64,000 nt of DNA, from positions 1-64,000 of the forward strand of contig NZ_JACBJQ010000013.1 of assembly GCF_013404075.1 (NCBI RefSeq), read 5' to 3'. Below are positions 8,536-17,549 of the stretch, in pieces. Both the position numbers and the translations under genes were made by a program. Below the pieces are notes generated by a model. The model ran no database searches, was not told the origin of the DNA, and worked only from the letters and a program-made list of their open reading frames with translations. Source of the stretch: Mycolicibacterium vinylchloridicum (GTDB lineage: Bacteria > Actinomycetota > Actinomycetes > Mycobacteriales > Mycobacteriaceae). Positions within the stretch are counted from its first letter, which is position 1. Each line of letters begins with the position of its first letter.

Positions 8536-8754
8536 ATGCCCATGACTAGGGCGCTGGACGAAACCACGCAGCTGGGGGAAGTCATCGAACGACTCGCCCT
8601 GAGCTATCCCACGTTGTCGTCGTCGACCATCGCCGAAGTGGTCGAAGAGCTGCATGCCCGGTTCAATGGCGCGCGCATTCGCGAGTACGTTCCGCTCTTC
8701 GTCGAGCGACGGGCGCAAACGGCGCTGGACGAACTCGACGTATCTTACGAATAG
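8536..8754 (+). CDS. Small three-helix-bundle protein (72 aa)
   Basis: The 72-residue protein (MPMTRALDETTQLGEVIERL) is predicted all-helical, with YPTLSSSTIAEVVEELHARF and REYVPLFVERRAQTALDEL. This matches the mycobacterial 'three-helix bundle dimerization domain' proteins, which often occur beside regulators; function is unknown. ATG 8542 is an alternative start. Its last 10 nt overlap the convergent TetR gene. Confidence 0.65.
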   Translation: MPMTRALDETTQLGEVIERLALSYPTLSSSTIAEVVEELHARFNGARIREYVPLFVERRAQTALDELDVSYE

Positions 8755-9347
8755 GGTTGCAGCGCAAGCATTCTTCGAATGAGCCGGTCTATTTCGTCGG
8801 GGTCGCTGATGCTGAAATCGCCGACCGCGTAGCGACCCAGCACTCCGCTGATGAATGTCTGAGTGATGGCGCTCAAGTCGTCGACGACGGACGGCGGGAG
8901 GTCATCTCCGTCCGGCAGCAGGCGCAGCATCATCTCGCGGAACAGTTCGGCGAAGCCGTCGTTCGCGCGGCGGACGAGGTCGCGGATCGCGGGTTCCCGG
9001 GTGGCGAGCATATTGAGCTCGTACCGTGCCTTGGCGCGGGTCAGGTGCGGCTCCGCGGCGGCGGCGGCCACCACGTCGGCCAGTCGGGGCATCTCCTCGT
9101 CCTCGCCGGCGGCCGCGCTCCTGGCCCTCTCCAGGCCGATGAGGTCGAGTTCGACCACGCGCTGTGTCGTCGCGACGAGCAGGGCCGACCGCGTCCGGAA
9201 GTACGCCGACGTTGTCCCGTCCGAAACGCCGGCGGCCCGGTCGACCTTGATGTGGCTCAGCCCTTTGGTGCCCTGTTCTGCCAGCACAGTGATCGCCGCG
9301 TCGCAGAGATCGCGGCGCCGCTGGTCTCCGTCGGGCTTACGTCGCAT
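8745..9347 (-). CDS. TetR/AcrR-family transcriptional regulator
   Basis: A 200-residue regulator read from ATG 9347 (MRRKPDGDQRRRDLCDAAI). The N-terminal helix-turn-helix is clear: VLAEQGTKGLSHIKVDRAAGVSDGTTSAYFRTRSAL. The C-terminal half is helical and should bind a ligand and dimerise. It is divergent from the esterase gene at 9426; the 78-bp gap carries a palindrome at 9370-9385. TetR genes usually repress themselves and the divergent neighbour, so the esterase is the likely target. A TTG at 9356 is a possible alternative start. Confidence 0.85.
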   Translation of the reverse strand: MRRKPDGDQRRRDLCDAAITVLAEQGTKGLSHIKVDRAAGVSDGTTSAYFRTRSALLVATTQRVVELDLIGLERARSAAAGEDEEMPRLADVVAAAAAEPHLTRAKARYELNMLATREPAIRDLVRRANDGFAELFREMMLRLLPDGDDLPPSVVDDLSAITQTFISGVLGRYAVGDFSISDPDEIDRLIRRMLALQPYS

Positions 9348-9369
9348 CGGTAGCAAATGTAGCCGAGGC

Positions 9370-9385
9370 TTCTATAAAAATAGAA
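9370..9385. promoter_or_regulatory. Palindrome, candidate TetR operator
   Basis: TTCTAT-AAAA-ATAGAA is a perfect 6+6 inverted repeat in an AT-rich patch, lying between the divergent TetR (start 9347) and esterase (start 9426) genes. Position and symmetry suit a TetR binding site overlapping the promoter(s). This is inference only. Confidence 0.5.
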
Positions 9386-9425
9386 AACACCTCGACGGGT
9401 TTACTGCCGGTGCTACGTTCGCGCC

Positions 9426-10730
9426 ATGGCTGCATCAGCGTTGGTCGGACGGATCGGGGGGCTTGCCGCCGCCCTCGGGGTGGGTGCGGGCATCGCGATC
9501 GCCGCGCAGGGCGTCGCGTCGGCGGACGCCGGATCGTCGCCCTCAGGCGCAGCTTCGTCGTCATCGGCCAAGCCGGCAGCGTCAACCGCGCGACACAAGG
9601 TCCGCACTGTGCAAACGGTGGCGGCGAGCTCGAAGGCGGCACCCAACCGAATTCCGAAGGCGCCCAACGCTGTCGCTGTAGCGCTTTCGGTAGCGGGCGT
9701 AACCCGCCGCGGCGACGAGACAGCCTCTGGCAGTACAGCCGCGCCGCCGGCAGCCGCAACGTCAGCGAGGGTGCCGGCCAAGGCGGAGGCGGTGTCGGCA
9801 GAAGCGGCGCCGCCGGTCGACGAGAGCCTGTATTCCGGGCCGCCGCCGACGATGGTGCAGCGGGCGGTGGTGGGCGTCCTGCGGGCGATCAACTGGGTGA
9901 CAACGACATTCCATCTGCCATTCAGCCTCAGCGGCAGCAGCGCGCAGATCCCGTTCTTCACCGACGGTGTGCCGGACTCCTTCCTGCTCTCCGGAATCAA
10001 GGCGGAGAAGACCGAATACGAAGGCATGGCGGTGTGGACACTGACGCCGCGCAATGCGAGCGGTCAGTACGTCGTGGGAATCCACGGCGGCTCGTTCATC
10101 GGCCAGATCAGCATCTTCCATTGGCTCACCTACACCGATATGGCGCGGGACACCGGCGCGACCGTCGTGGTTCCGCTCTATACCCTTGCGCCGGTTGGCA
10201 ATGCGGCCACGGACATACCGGTGATGGCCGACTTCATCAGCGCACAGGTCGCGGCGCACGGCTCCGACAACGTGAGCGTGGTCGGCGATTCGGCCGGCGG
10301 CAACATCGCGCTGGCCGCGTTGCAGGAGATCGTCAAGCGCAACGGCACCCAGCCGCACCGTCTTCTTCTGCTGGCGCCGGCCCTCGACCTCAGTGACACC
10401 TTCGAGAACCCGGTGGACGACCCGCTGCTGGGTAATGGCCGTAGCGGCGACAACAACGACCTGCTCACCTGGGCGGGCGATCTCGACCCCGCCGATCCGC
10501 TCGTGAGCCCGATCTACGGCTCTCTGGACGGGCTGCCGCCGACGACCGTGTACACCAGCTCGCGGGATCTGCTCACGCAGCAGGCGCTGCGCCTGCGCGA
10601 CAAGGCGATCGCCGAGGACGCCGACTTCACCTTCGTGCTGCGGGAAGGTCAGTTCCACGACTGGACGATCTTCGCGCTGCCGGACTCCTACCGGGAGCGA
10701 CCCGGCATCTACAGCGCGCTCGGACTGTAG
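9426..10730 (+). CDS. Secreted alpha/beta hydrolase, HSL-type esterase/lipase
   Basis: The 434-residue protein has a signal peptide (hydrophobic 9-30, likely cut near VASA), then about 100 residues of Ala/Ser/Pro-rich low complexity, then a hormone-sensitive-lipase-type hydrolase domain. HGG at 220-222 forms the oxyanion hole, GDSAGG holds nucleophile Ser289, Asp381 (SSRDLL) and His411 (QFHDW) complete the triad. It should act on short or medium acyl esters outside the membrane. The long disordered linker suggests cell-wall attachment or spanning. It is probably controlled by the divergent TetR. Confidence 0.85.
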   Translation: MAASALVGRIGGLAAALGVGAGIAIAAQGVASADAGSSPSGAASSSSAKPAASTARHKVRTVQTVAASSKAAPNRIPKAPNAVAVALSVAGVTRRGDETASGSTAAPPAAATSARVPAKAEAVSAEAAPPVDESLYSGPPPTMVQRAVVGVLRAINWVTTTFHLPFSLSGSSAQIPFFTDGVPDSFLLSGIKAEKTEYEGMAVWTLTPRNASGQYVVGIHGGSFIGQISIFHWLTYTDMARDTGATVVVPLYTLAPVGNAATDIPVMADFISAQVAAHGSDNVSVVGDSAGGNIALAALQEIVKRNGTQPHRLLLLAPALDLSDTFENPVDDPLLGNGRSGDNNDLLTWAGDLDPADPLVSPIYGSLDGLPPTTVYTSSRDLLTQQALRLRDKAIAEDADFTFVLREGQFHDWTIFALPDSYRERPGIYSALGL

Positions 10731-10743
10731 GCGGCGCGCAAGT

Positions 10744-10778
10744 AAAAAGGCCTCAACCGAATTTCTCGATCAAGGCCC
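10744..10778 (-). terminator. Terminator downstream of tRNA-Pro
   Basis: On the minus strand GGCCT (10777-10773) pairs with AGGCC (10753-10749) across a 19-nt loop, followed by TTTTTA. It lies 18 nt past the tRNA 3' end. Confidence 0.6.
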
Positions 10779-10795
10779 TACTGCGAAAACACGAG

Positions 10796-10869
<74 letters not shown>

Positions 10870-10983
10870 CGTGAAGCCACGACAGCGTATCGCACGGGAC
10901 CGGTGAGAAGCCAAACGGCTAGTCACCCCCGCTGGCCAAGTTCGTGGCGCGTCGCGGGATGGATCTGGGTTGTCGGTGGCGTT

Positions 10984-11205
10984 ATGGAGACTGTCGGCGC
11001 GAACAGTTACGCCGAGCAGCGAAAGGTGGAGCGGATGATGACCGCTTTGGGGGCCGTTGTGTACGGGGGATTCTTCCTACTAGCTGCGTTGTGGCTGGTC
11101 GTGACCGGCGATTACGACGCCGTCGACGAGCCGGACCAGGCCCAGCCGCAGGAGCGTTCGAACTCGGCCAAGGCGCCGGCGTACACGCTCGGATCGAGGT
11201 CGTGA
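10984..11205 (+). CDS. Possible small single-pass membrane protein (73 aa)
   Basis: From ATG 10984 the frame encodes a short head ([18 protein letters not shown]), one clear membrane span (residues about 21-41, [18 protein letters not shown]) and an acidic tail. The hydrophobic span argues for a real gene, but the last 94 nt overlap the 3' end of the convergent cds1 gene, and no family is recognised. Confidence 0.35.
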   Translation: METVGANSYAEQRKVERMMTALGAVVYGGFFLLAALWLVVTGDYDAVDEPDQAQPQERSNSAKAPAYTLGSRS

Positions 11206-12233
11206 GCCGCTAGCCAGTCGGCGTGGTAGTAGGTGTCGGCATAGCGATCCCCGCTATCGGCGATCAGGGTGACCACCGAGCCACCCACCCCGGCAGCGAC
11301 CATCTCGGCCAGCAAGCCGAACGCGCCCCAGACGTTGGTCCCCGTCGACGGGCCGACCCGTCGACCCAACACCCGCGAGACGTGATGGGCCGCCGCGATC
11401 GATGCGGCGTCGGGCACACTGACCATCCGGTCGACGATCTCGGGCTGAAACGATGGCTCCACCCGCGGCCGGCCGATGCCCTCGATCCGGGACGACGACC
11501 CGGTGACGATGTCACGCCGGCGTTGCGCATAAGAAGGAAAGAACGCCGAGTTCTCCGGGTCGACCACGCAGAGCTTCGTCTCATGGCGCCGATACCGGAT
11601 GTAGCGTCCGATCGTGGCGCTGGTGCCGCCGGTGCCGGCCCCGACCACAATCCACGCCGGGATCGGATGGCGTTCTGCGCTCATCTGCTCATAGATCGAC
11701 TCGGCGATGTTGTTGTTGCCTCGCCAGTCGGTGGCCCGTTCGGCGTTGGTGAACTGGTCCAGGTAGTGGCCGCCGGTCTCGTCGGCGATCCGCTGCGCCT
11801 CGGTGTAGACATCACCGGGCCGCTCGACGAAGTGACACCGCCCGCCCTGCGCCTCGATCAGCTTGACCTTCGACGCACTCGTTGAGGTCGTCATCACCGC
11901 GACGAACGGCAGACCCAGCAGCGCGGCGAAATACGCCTCGGACACCGCCGTCGACCCGGAGGACGCCTCGACCACCGTCGTGTGCTCGTCGATCCAGCCG
12001 TTGCACAGCCCATAGAGGAACAGCGACCGCGCGAGCCGATGCTTGAGGCTGCCGGTGATGTGCGTCGACTCGTCTTTGAGGTACAGCGCGATGTCCGCCT
12101 CCATGCACCACGCGGTCGGCAGCGGATAGCGCAGCAGATGGGTGTCGGCACTGCGTCGGCTGTCGGCCTCGATCAGCCGGATGGCGTTGTCGACCCAGCC
12201 GCGTGGCCGGGTATGAGCGGCAACGGTGGTCAT
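11112..12233 (-). CDS. cds1: PLP-dependent cysteine synthase-family enzyme, Cds1-like cysteine desulfhydrase
   Basis: The 373-residue protein is a fold-type II PLP enzyme. Lys64 in [10 protein letters not shown] is the cofactor lysine, SSGSTAV (91-97) is the substrate/cofactor loop and [12 protein letters not shown] is the phosphate-binding loop. By position (next to the Rv3683-type phosphatase and ponA2) and sequence it corresponds to Rv3684, reported as cysteine desulfhydrase Cds1, which breaks cysteine to H2S, ammonia and pyruvate; older annotation calls it cysteine synthase-like. The C-terminus (after DLDPSVYAG) is longer than the approximately 346 residues I recall for Rv3684. Same strand as the phosphatase gene, 25 bp downstream. 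Confidence 0.82.
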   Translation of the reverse strand: MTTVAAHTRPRGWVDNAIRLIEADSRRSADTHLLRYPLPTAWCMEADIALYLKDESTHITGSLKHRLARSLFLYGLCNGWIDEHTTVVEASSGSTAVSEAYFAALLGLPFVAVMTTSTSASKVKLIEAQGGRCHFVERPGDVYTEAQRIADETGGHYLDQFTNAERATDWRGNNNIAESIYEQMSAERHPIPAWIVVGAGTGGTSATIGRYIRYRRHETKLCVVDPENSAFFPSYAQRRRDIVTGSSSRIEGIGRPRVEPSFQPEIVDRMVSVPDAASIAAAHHVSRVLGRRVGPSTGTNVWGAFGLLAEMVAAGVGGSVVTLIADSGDRYADTYYHADWLAAHDLDPSVYAGALAEFERSCGWAWSGSSTAS

Positions 12234-12258
12234 CGCCGGTCGGTACAGCAGGCGGGGC

Positions 12259-13215
12259 TCACCGCACCGAGGCGGTAGGGCTGGAGCGCACCACGTTTCG
12301 CGTCTCGTCGTGCCCGCCGGTCGGCGCGCCGACCAGGGTCAGCAGGGTCGCCTCGGGACGGCAGCAGAACCGGAACGGCGAGAACGGACTGGTGCCGATG
12401 CCCGCCGACACGTGCAGCGCGGTCTGCGCGCCCCAGCGCGAGGCGCCTTTGGCGCGGGAGCGGTCCAGATCGCAGTTGGTGACGAGCGCGCCGTAGAACG
12501 GCAGGCACAGCTGCCCGCCGTGGGTGTGCCCGGCCATGATCAGCTGATAGCCGTCGGAGGCGAAGCGGTCCAGCACCCGGGTGTAGGGCGCGTGGGTGAC
12601 GCCGAGGGACAGGTTGGCCGTCGGGTTCGGCGGGCCGGCGATGGTGTCGTAGCGGTCCCGGCCCAGATGGGGGTCGTCGACGCCGGCGGCCGCGATGGTC
12701 AGCCCGGCGACCTCGAAGTCACGCCGGTTGTGGGTCAGGTCCAGCCAGCCGCGCTCGGTGAATGCCGCACGCAGGTCCTGCCACGGCAGCGGCTTGCCAT
12801 GGATTCGGCTGTCCCTGTCGTAGAGATACTTCGCGGGGTTCTTCAGCTTCGGGGCGAAGTAGTCGTTGCTGCCGAACACGAAGACGCCGGGCACCGACAA
12901 CAGGTCACCGACCGCCTGCACGACCGCGGGCACGGCCTTGGGATGCGACAGGTTGTCGCCGGTGTTGACCACCAGGTCGGGCTCCCAGCGCGCCAGCTCG
13001 CGCAGCCAGGCCTGCTTGTGCCGCTGCGTCGGGCGCATGTGGATATCGCTGAGGTGCAGCACCCGCAACGGCGTGGAGCCCGGTGAGAGCACCGGCATGG
13101 TCACTTCGCGTACAACGAACGCGTTGCGCTCGATCACCGTGGCGTAGCCGACCGCAAGCGCGGCCGAGCCGGCGGCGACGAGCGCGGACGACTTCACTGC
13201 GGACTGCACAGCCAT
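12259..13215 (-). CDS. Membrane-anchored metallophosphoesterase (Rv3683-like)
   Basis: The 318-residue protein has one N-terminal membrane segment (about 8-27) and a calcineurin-type phosphoesterase domain with all metal motifs: DIH (57-59), GDN (86-88), GSND (115-118), a THAP histidine and GHTHGGQ. The family is the YkuE/Rv3683 type of unknown substrate, probably acting at the membrane. It lies between ponA2 and cds1 on the same strand (65 bp after ponA2), the order found in M. tuberculosis. Confidence 0.87.
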   Translation of the reverse strand: MAVQSAVKSSALVAAGSAALAVGYATVIERNAFVVREVTMPVLSPGSTPLRVLHLSDIHMRPTQRHKQAWLRELARWEPDLVVNTGDNLSHPKAVPAVVQAVGDLLSVPGVFVFGSNDYFAPKLKNPAKYLYDRDSRIHGKPLPWQDLRAAFTERGWLDLTHNRRDFEVAGLTIAAAGVDDPHLGRDRYDTIAGPPNPTANLSLGVTHAPYTRVLDRFASDGYQLIMAGHTHGGQLCLPFYGALVTNCDLDRSRAKGASRWGAQTALHVSAGIGTSPFSPFRFCCRPEATLLTLVGAPTGGHDETRNVVRSSPTASVR

Positions 13216-13280
13216 ACCGGCAAGAGTACTGCCACCCGTCGCGGTTCATCGGGTCGAGCGGCTGTCTGTAACTATGCGGA

Positions 13281-15731
13281 TTACGGGGGCGGCGGCGGAG
13301 CCAGCAGCGGGACGGTGATGGGCGGCAGTCCCGGGATCTCGACAACCGTCTGTCCGAATGGGGCGCCGTCCAGACCCGGTATCGGCAGTCCTCCCGGCGG
13401 AGGCGGGGGTGGGGCCGGTGGGATGCCGTTGCTGACCTGGATCGTGACGATCGAGCCGGGCACGGTTTGTCCGCTGGGCGACGTGCCGACCACCTCGCCC
13501 GCCGGCGCCACACTGTTGACCGGGGTGGCCTGGTCGGCAACCTGGAATCCGGCGTCCTTCAGGCGGTCCCGCGCGGAGCCCTGGGGCAGGCCCGAGACAC
13601 TGGGAACCCGCGAGCCGGGGGCGCCGTCGACGTAGCGCGGATCGGTGGGCGGCAGGCCGATGTCGCCGAAGTTCTGGGCGATTGGCTTCATCGCTGTGAA
13701 CCAGGTCTTGGCGGGTTCGTTGCCGCCGTAGAGGTTGCCGTCACCGCACTGCCGCAGCGGCCACGAGCACAGGTCCGACGGGGTGGGCGAATCGTCGTAG
13801 ATATAGGCCGCGGCCGCGTAGTGATTGGTGTAGCCGAGGAACGCCGAGGACCGATGCGCCTCGGTGGTGCCGGTCTTGCCCGACATCGGCAGGTTCCAGC
13901 CCACCGATCCGGCTGAGCCGGCCGCGGTGCCGCTGGTGTCGTCCTTGCTCAAGGCGTTGGACAAGGTGTTGGCCAGCCCCTCGGGCACCACCTGTTCGCA
14001 GGTCTCGGTGGTGACGGACACCTCGTTGCCGTTGCGGTCGTAGAGCTTGTCGATCGGGCTGGGTGGACACCACGCGCCACCGGAGGCCAGGGTGGCGGCC
14101 ACATTGGACAGCTCGAGGGCGTTCACCTCGATCGGGCCCAGCGTGAAGGACCCGAGGTTCTGGCGCTTGATGAAGTCGGCCAGGCTTTCGTTGGTGTTGG
14201 GGTCATAGGGCCGCGCGGTGCCCGGCTCGGCATAGGAGCGCAGACCCAGCTTGACCGCCATGTCGACCGTGCGCTGCACGCCCACTTGGGAGATGAGCTT
14301 GGCGAAGGCGGTATTGGGCGATTGTGCCAACGCATCGGTGACACTCATCGAGCCGCGATAGTTGCCCGCGTTCTGCACGCACCAGGTGTTACTCGGGCAG
14401 CCCCTGGCCCCGCCGCTGCCGAGGCCCTTGGCCTCGAAACGCACCGGGGAGTCCAGATTGGCGTTGATGCCCAACCCCATGTCGAGGGCGGCGGCCGTGG
14501 TGAAGATTTTGAAGACCGATCCCGCCCCGTCGCCGGCGAGCGAAAACGGTTGTGGCTGCATGGTTTCCCCGAGCGCCGAGTCCAACCCATAGGTCCGGTT
14601 GCTGACCATCGCGACCACCGGGTGGGCCGTCTTGCCGGGCAGCACGACGCTCATCACGCTGGCGACGCCCTGGATGTCGGGGGCGGCGATCGAGTCGACG
14701 GCCGACTTGACCGAATTCTGGACGTCGGGGTCCAGCGTGGTCTTGATCAGGTAGCCGCCGCGGGCGAGCTGGTCCTTGCTGATGCCCGCCCTGGCCAGAT
14801 ATTCCTGCACGTAGTCGCAGAAGAACGCTCGGTCCCCGGCCGCAATGCAGCCGCGGGGCAGCTCGTTGGGCTGCGGCAGGATGCCCAGCGGTTGCTGCTT
14901 GGCGGCCTTGAGCTCGTCGACCTTCTGAGCCCAGTCGGGGGCATTCGTGTCCCAGTTGTCGATCAAGGTGTCGAGCACGAGATTGCGGCGGGCCAGCGCA
15001 CCGTCGGGATTGGTGTAGGGATTCAGTGTGCTGGTCGACTGCACCAACCCGGCCAGCAGCGCGGCCTGCTGCCAGTTCAGCTGGGAGGCGTCGACACCGA
15101 AGTAGGTCTGCGCGGCGTCCTGGATGCCGAAGGAGCCGTTGCCGAAGCTGACCAGATTGAGGTAGCGGGTCAGGATCTCGGGCTTGGTGAACGTCTTGTC
15201 CAGGGTGAGTGCCATCCGGATCTCGCGCAGCTTGCGCGCCGGCGTGGTTTCCACCGCGGCGCGCTTTTCAGCGTCGGTTTGCGCAATCACCAGCAGCTGG
15301 TAGTTCTTCACGTACTGCTGCTCGATGGTCGATCCGCCGCGGGTGTCCAGGTCGCCCGACGCGTAGCCGGCCAGGCCGGTCAGTGTGCCCTTCCAGTCGA
15401 CACCCGCATGCTCGGCAAACCGCTTGTCCTCGATCGAAACGATTGCCAGCTTCATCGTGTCGGCGATTTTGTCGCTGGGAACCTCGAAGCGACGCTGTGA
15501 GTAGAGCCATGCGATCGGGTTGCCTTTGACGTCCACCATGGTCGTCACCGCGGGTACTTCGCCCTCGACCAGTTGGGCCGAGCCGTTGGCCACCACATCG
15601 GATGCGCGGTTGGACACCAATCCCACGCCGCCGACCACCGGAAACAGCAACGCCGCCAATAGCACGCTGGCCAACAGGCAGCACCAGGCCAGCTTGATGA
15701 GTGTTGCGCCGGCCGGAGGGCGTTCCGACAT
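13281..15731 (-). CDS. ponA2: Class A penicillin-binding protein with PASTA domain
   Basis: The 816-residue enzyme builds and crosslinks peptidoglycan. One membrane span (about 11-40) is followed by a GT51 glycosyltransferase domain with IEDKRFAEHAG (catalytic Glu101) and RGGSTIEQQYVKN (131-143). The transpeptidase domain has SVFK (Ser405, Lys408), an SPN motif and SGKTGT. A single PASTA domain (VPSVSGLPQGSARDRL...) follows near residue 700, then a Pro-rich tail. Length and layout match mycobacterial PonA2. It diverges from whiB4, as Rv3682 does from Rv3681c. Confidence 0.95.
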   Translation of the reverse strand: MSERPPAGATLIKLAWCCLLASVLLAALLFPVVGGVGLVSNRASDVVANGSAQLVEGEVPAVTTMVDVKGNPIAWLYSQRRFEVPSDKIADTMKLAIVSIEDKRFAEHAGVDWKGTLTGLAGYASGDLDTRGGSTIEQQYVKNYQLLVIAQTDAEKRAAVETTPARKLREIRMALTLDKTFTKPEILTRYLNLVSFGNGSFGIQDAAQTYFGVDASQLNWQQAALLAGLVQSTSTLNPYTNPDGALARRNLVLDTLIDNWDTNAPDWAQKVDELKAAKQQPLGILPQPNELPRGCIAAGDRAFFCDYVQEYLARAGISKDQLARGGYLIKTTLDPDVQNSVKSAVDSIAAPDIQGVASVMSVVLPGKTAHPVVAMVSNRTYGLDSALGETMQPQPFSLAGDGAGSVFKIFTTAAALDMGLGINANLDSPVRFEAKGLGSGGARGCPSNTWCVQNAGNYRGSMSVTDALAQSPNTAFAKLISQVGVQRTVDMAVKLGLRSYAEPGTARPYDPNTNESLADFIKRQNLGSFTLGPIEVNALELSNVAATLASGGAWCPPSPIDKLYDRNGNEVSVTTETCEQVVPEGLANTLSNALSKDDTSGTAAGSAGSVGWNLPMSGKTGTTEAHRSSAFLGYTNHYAAAAYIYDDSPTPSDLCSWPLRQCGDGNLYGGNEPAKTWFTAMKPIAQNFGDIGLPPTDPRYVDGAPGSRVPSVSGLPQGSARDRLKDAGFQVADQATPVNSVAPAGEVVGTSPSGQTVPGSIVTIQVSNGIPPAPPPPPPGGLPIPGLDGAPFGQTVVEIPGLPPITVPLLAPPPPP

Positions 15732-16023
15732 GAGTAACAGAGTAACTAGGGCTCGCGAGGTCTCGCCGAGCGTCCCCTGCGGGGCAGATCATATCGAAAG
15801 GTATTTACGTCGGAGTCAGAAAAAGCCAGTTCATGATCGGTCTGGACGGTCGTCCCAAAAAACCTGTGATCCAACTGTTGCGCAAAAGATACCTGACCAC
15901 CTAACTTAAACAGACAGTGCGATTCAGGTAACACTCTGAGCCGCAATGTGGCGTAGATCGCATACGCGGCCTACACCTGAAGATTGTCAGCCGCGTAAGC
16001 GGCCGGACGAAGGGGATCCGTCG
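15732..16023. promoter_or_regulatory. Divergent ponA2-whiB4 intergenic region
   Basis: These 292 bp separate two outward-reading genes and must hold both promoters. The region is markedly more AT-rich than its surroundings (for example 15790-15930). A short CCCC-TGC-GGGG hairpin is at 15773-15783. No open frame in it looks coding and I cannot fix the promoter boxes. Confidence 0.45.
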
Positions 16024-16377
16024 GTGTCAGGTATTCGGACTGCTGCCCGCAAGCCAAGCGCAGCGCTATTGAACGGTTCCGTCCAGGGTGTGGACGGGGA
16101 AGCTCGGATCGCGTGGGTATCGAGGGCCTTGTGTCGATCAACTGACCCTGACGAGCTCTTTGTCCGGGGCGCCGCGCAGCGCAAGGCCGCCGTGATCTGC
16201 CGCCACTGTCCCGTGATGGCCGAGTGTGGTGCGGACGCGCTGGACAATCGTGTCGAGTTCGGTGTGTGGGGCGGCATGACCGAGCGTCAGCGCCGCGCAT
16301 TGCTGAAGCAGCACCCCGAGGTGGTGTCTTGGTCGGAGTTCTTCGCCGCGCAGCGCAAGCACCGCAGCGTCAGCTAA
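16024..16377 (+). CDS. whiB4: WhiB-family iron-sulfur redox regulator
   Basis: Read from GTG 16024 after GAAGGGG, the 117-residue protein has the four WhiB cysteines C37, C59, C62 and C68 (CxxC in CRHCPVMAEC), which hold a [4Fe-4S] cluster, and the GVWGG turn at 80-84 followed by a basic helix (TERQRRALLKQ). The start MSGIRTAARK and the flanking genes match M. tuberculosis WhiB4, a redox-sensing DNA-binding protein controlling antioxidant and beta-lactam responses. The long frame upstream of 16024 is not conserved-looking. It ends just before a strong terminator. Confidence 0.95.
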   Translation: MSGIRTAARKPSAALLNGSVQGVDGEARIAWVSRALCRSTDPDELFVRGAAQRKAAVICRHCPVMAECGADALDNRVEFGVWGGMTERQRRALLKQHPEVVSWSEFFAAQRKHRSVS

Positions 16378-16387
16378 CTTTCGCCAT

Positions 16388-16417
16388 GAGTCCCGGCCGA
16401 TCGGCCGGGACTCTTTT
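16388..16417 (+). terminator. whiB4 terminator (perfect 26-bp palindrome)
   Basis: GAGTCCCGGCCGA and TCGGCCGGGACTC form a perfect 13+13 inverted repeat (16388-16413) followed by TTTTA. It lies 11 nt past the whiB4 stop; its T-run overlaps the bagB stop codon (TAA, complement of 16416-16418). Confidence 0.9.
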
Positions 16418-17549
16418 ATGTGGTCTCCCCGGTGATCTGATCGGCGATCGCCTGTAAGGCGTCGAGGTCGGACACATCGAATGGCAGCGAGGGCACCCCG
16501 ACCACCGGAACGTGGGGGTTGGCGCCGGTGAATCGCGACAGCAGCCGGATTTCCCGTTTGGCCGTCTGCGCCCGGTCTGCGTGGATCTGAAGTACCGCCA
16601 CCGCGAGCTGATCCCCGTTGTCGGTGGCGCCAGCCTGCAGCGCCGCGACGCCGTCGATCGCACGCTCCGCGGTCAGCGAGCACAGCGTGGGGTGCGTTCG
16701 GTTCAGGATCAGCCCGGCCAGGGGCATGCCCTCCTCGGAGAGCCGATCGACGAAGAACGACGCCTCCCGAAGCGCGTCGGGCTCGGCCGCCGACACCACC
16801 ACGAACTGGGTGCCGCGCCGCTTGAGCAATTCGTAGGTGCGGTCGGCCTTCTCCCGGAAACCGCCGAACGTCGAATCCAGTGACTGCACGAACGCCGAGG
16901 CGTCCGACAACATCTGCGAGCCCAGGATCGTCGACATCGCTTTCATCGCCAGGCCGACAACACCGGTCACCAGGCGGCCGAAGCCCCGACCCGGGGCCAG
17001 CAGCAGTCGCCACAATCGGCCGTCCATGAAGCTGCCCAACCGCTTGGGGGCGTCGAGGAAGTCAAGCGCATTGCGCGACGGCGGGGTGTCCACCACCACC
17101 AGGTCCCAGCGATCCTGCCCGAGCAGCTGCCCGAGCTTCTCCATGGCCATGTATTCCTGCGTGCCGGCCAGCGACGTGGCGACCGTCTGGTAGAACTGGT
17201 TGTCCAGAATCGCTTGTGCGCGTTCGGTTCCGGAATATTCGACCACCATCTCGTCGAACGTGCGACGCATGTCGAGCATCATCGCGTGCAGCTCGCCGGT
17301 CACCTCGGGAGCCAGCGGCACCCGCTGCGGCGTGTTGCCCAGTTCCTTGATGCCCAACGCCTGCGCCAGCCGCTTGGCCGGATCGATGGTCAGCACCACG
17401 ACGGCACGGCCGTACTCGGCGGCCCGCAGCGCCATCGCCGCGGCGGTGGTGGTCTTGCCGACTCCGCCTGCGCCGCAACACACGACGACCCGGTTGGACT
17501 TGTCTTCCAGGATCGACTTCATGTCGAGGGCTGGAGGTGTGCCGCTCAT
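16416..17549 (-). CDS. bagB: ArsA/Get3-family ATPase, BagB-like
   Basis: The 377-residue protein starts at ATG 17549, overlapping the bagA stop (TGATG); a GTG at 17552 is equally possible. It has a P-loop [10 protein letters not shown] (residues 26-35), switch motifs DPAKRLAQ and [18 protein letters not shown], and no arsenite-site cysteine set, so it is an anion-ATPase homologue and not a true arsenic pump subunit. It corresponds to Rv3680, described together with Rv3679 as the Get3-like pair BagA/BagB. The two form a coupled operon. Confidence 0.87.
   Translation of the reverse strand: MSGTPPALDMKSILEDKSNRVVVCCGAGGVGKTTTAAAMALRAAEYGRAVVVLTIDPAKRLAQALGIKELGNTPQRVPLAPEVTGELHAMMLDMRRTFDEMVVEYSGTERAQAILDNQFYQTVATSLAGTQEYMAMEKLGQLLGQDRWDLVVVDTPPSRNALDFLDAPKRLGSFMDGRLWRLLLAPGRGFGRLVTGVVGLAMKAMSTILGSQMLSDASAFVQSLDSTFGGFREKADRTYELLKRRGTQFVVVSAAEPDALREASFFVDRLSEEGMPLAGLILNRTHPTLCSLTAERAIDGVAALQAGATDNGDQLAVAVLQIHADRAQTAKREIRLLSRFTGANPHVPVVGVPSLPFDVSDLDALQAIADQITGETT

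Noticed and set aside
16138..17013. Minus-strand frame antisense to whiB4 and across bagB
   Set aside because: Conflicts with two well-supported genes and has no motif.
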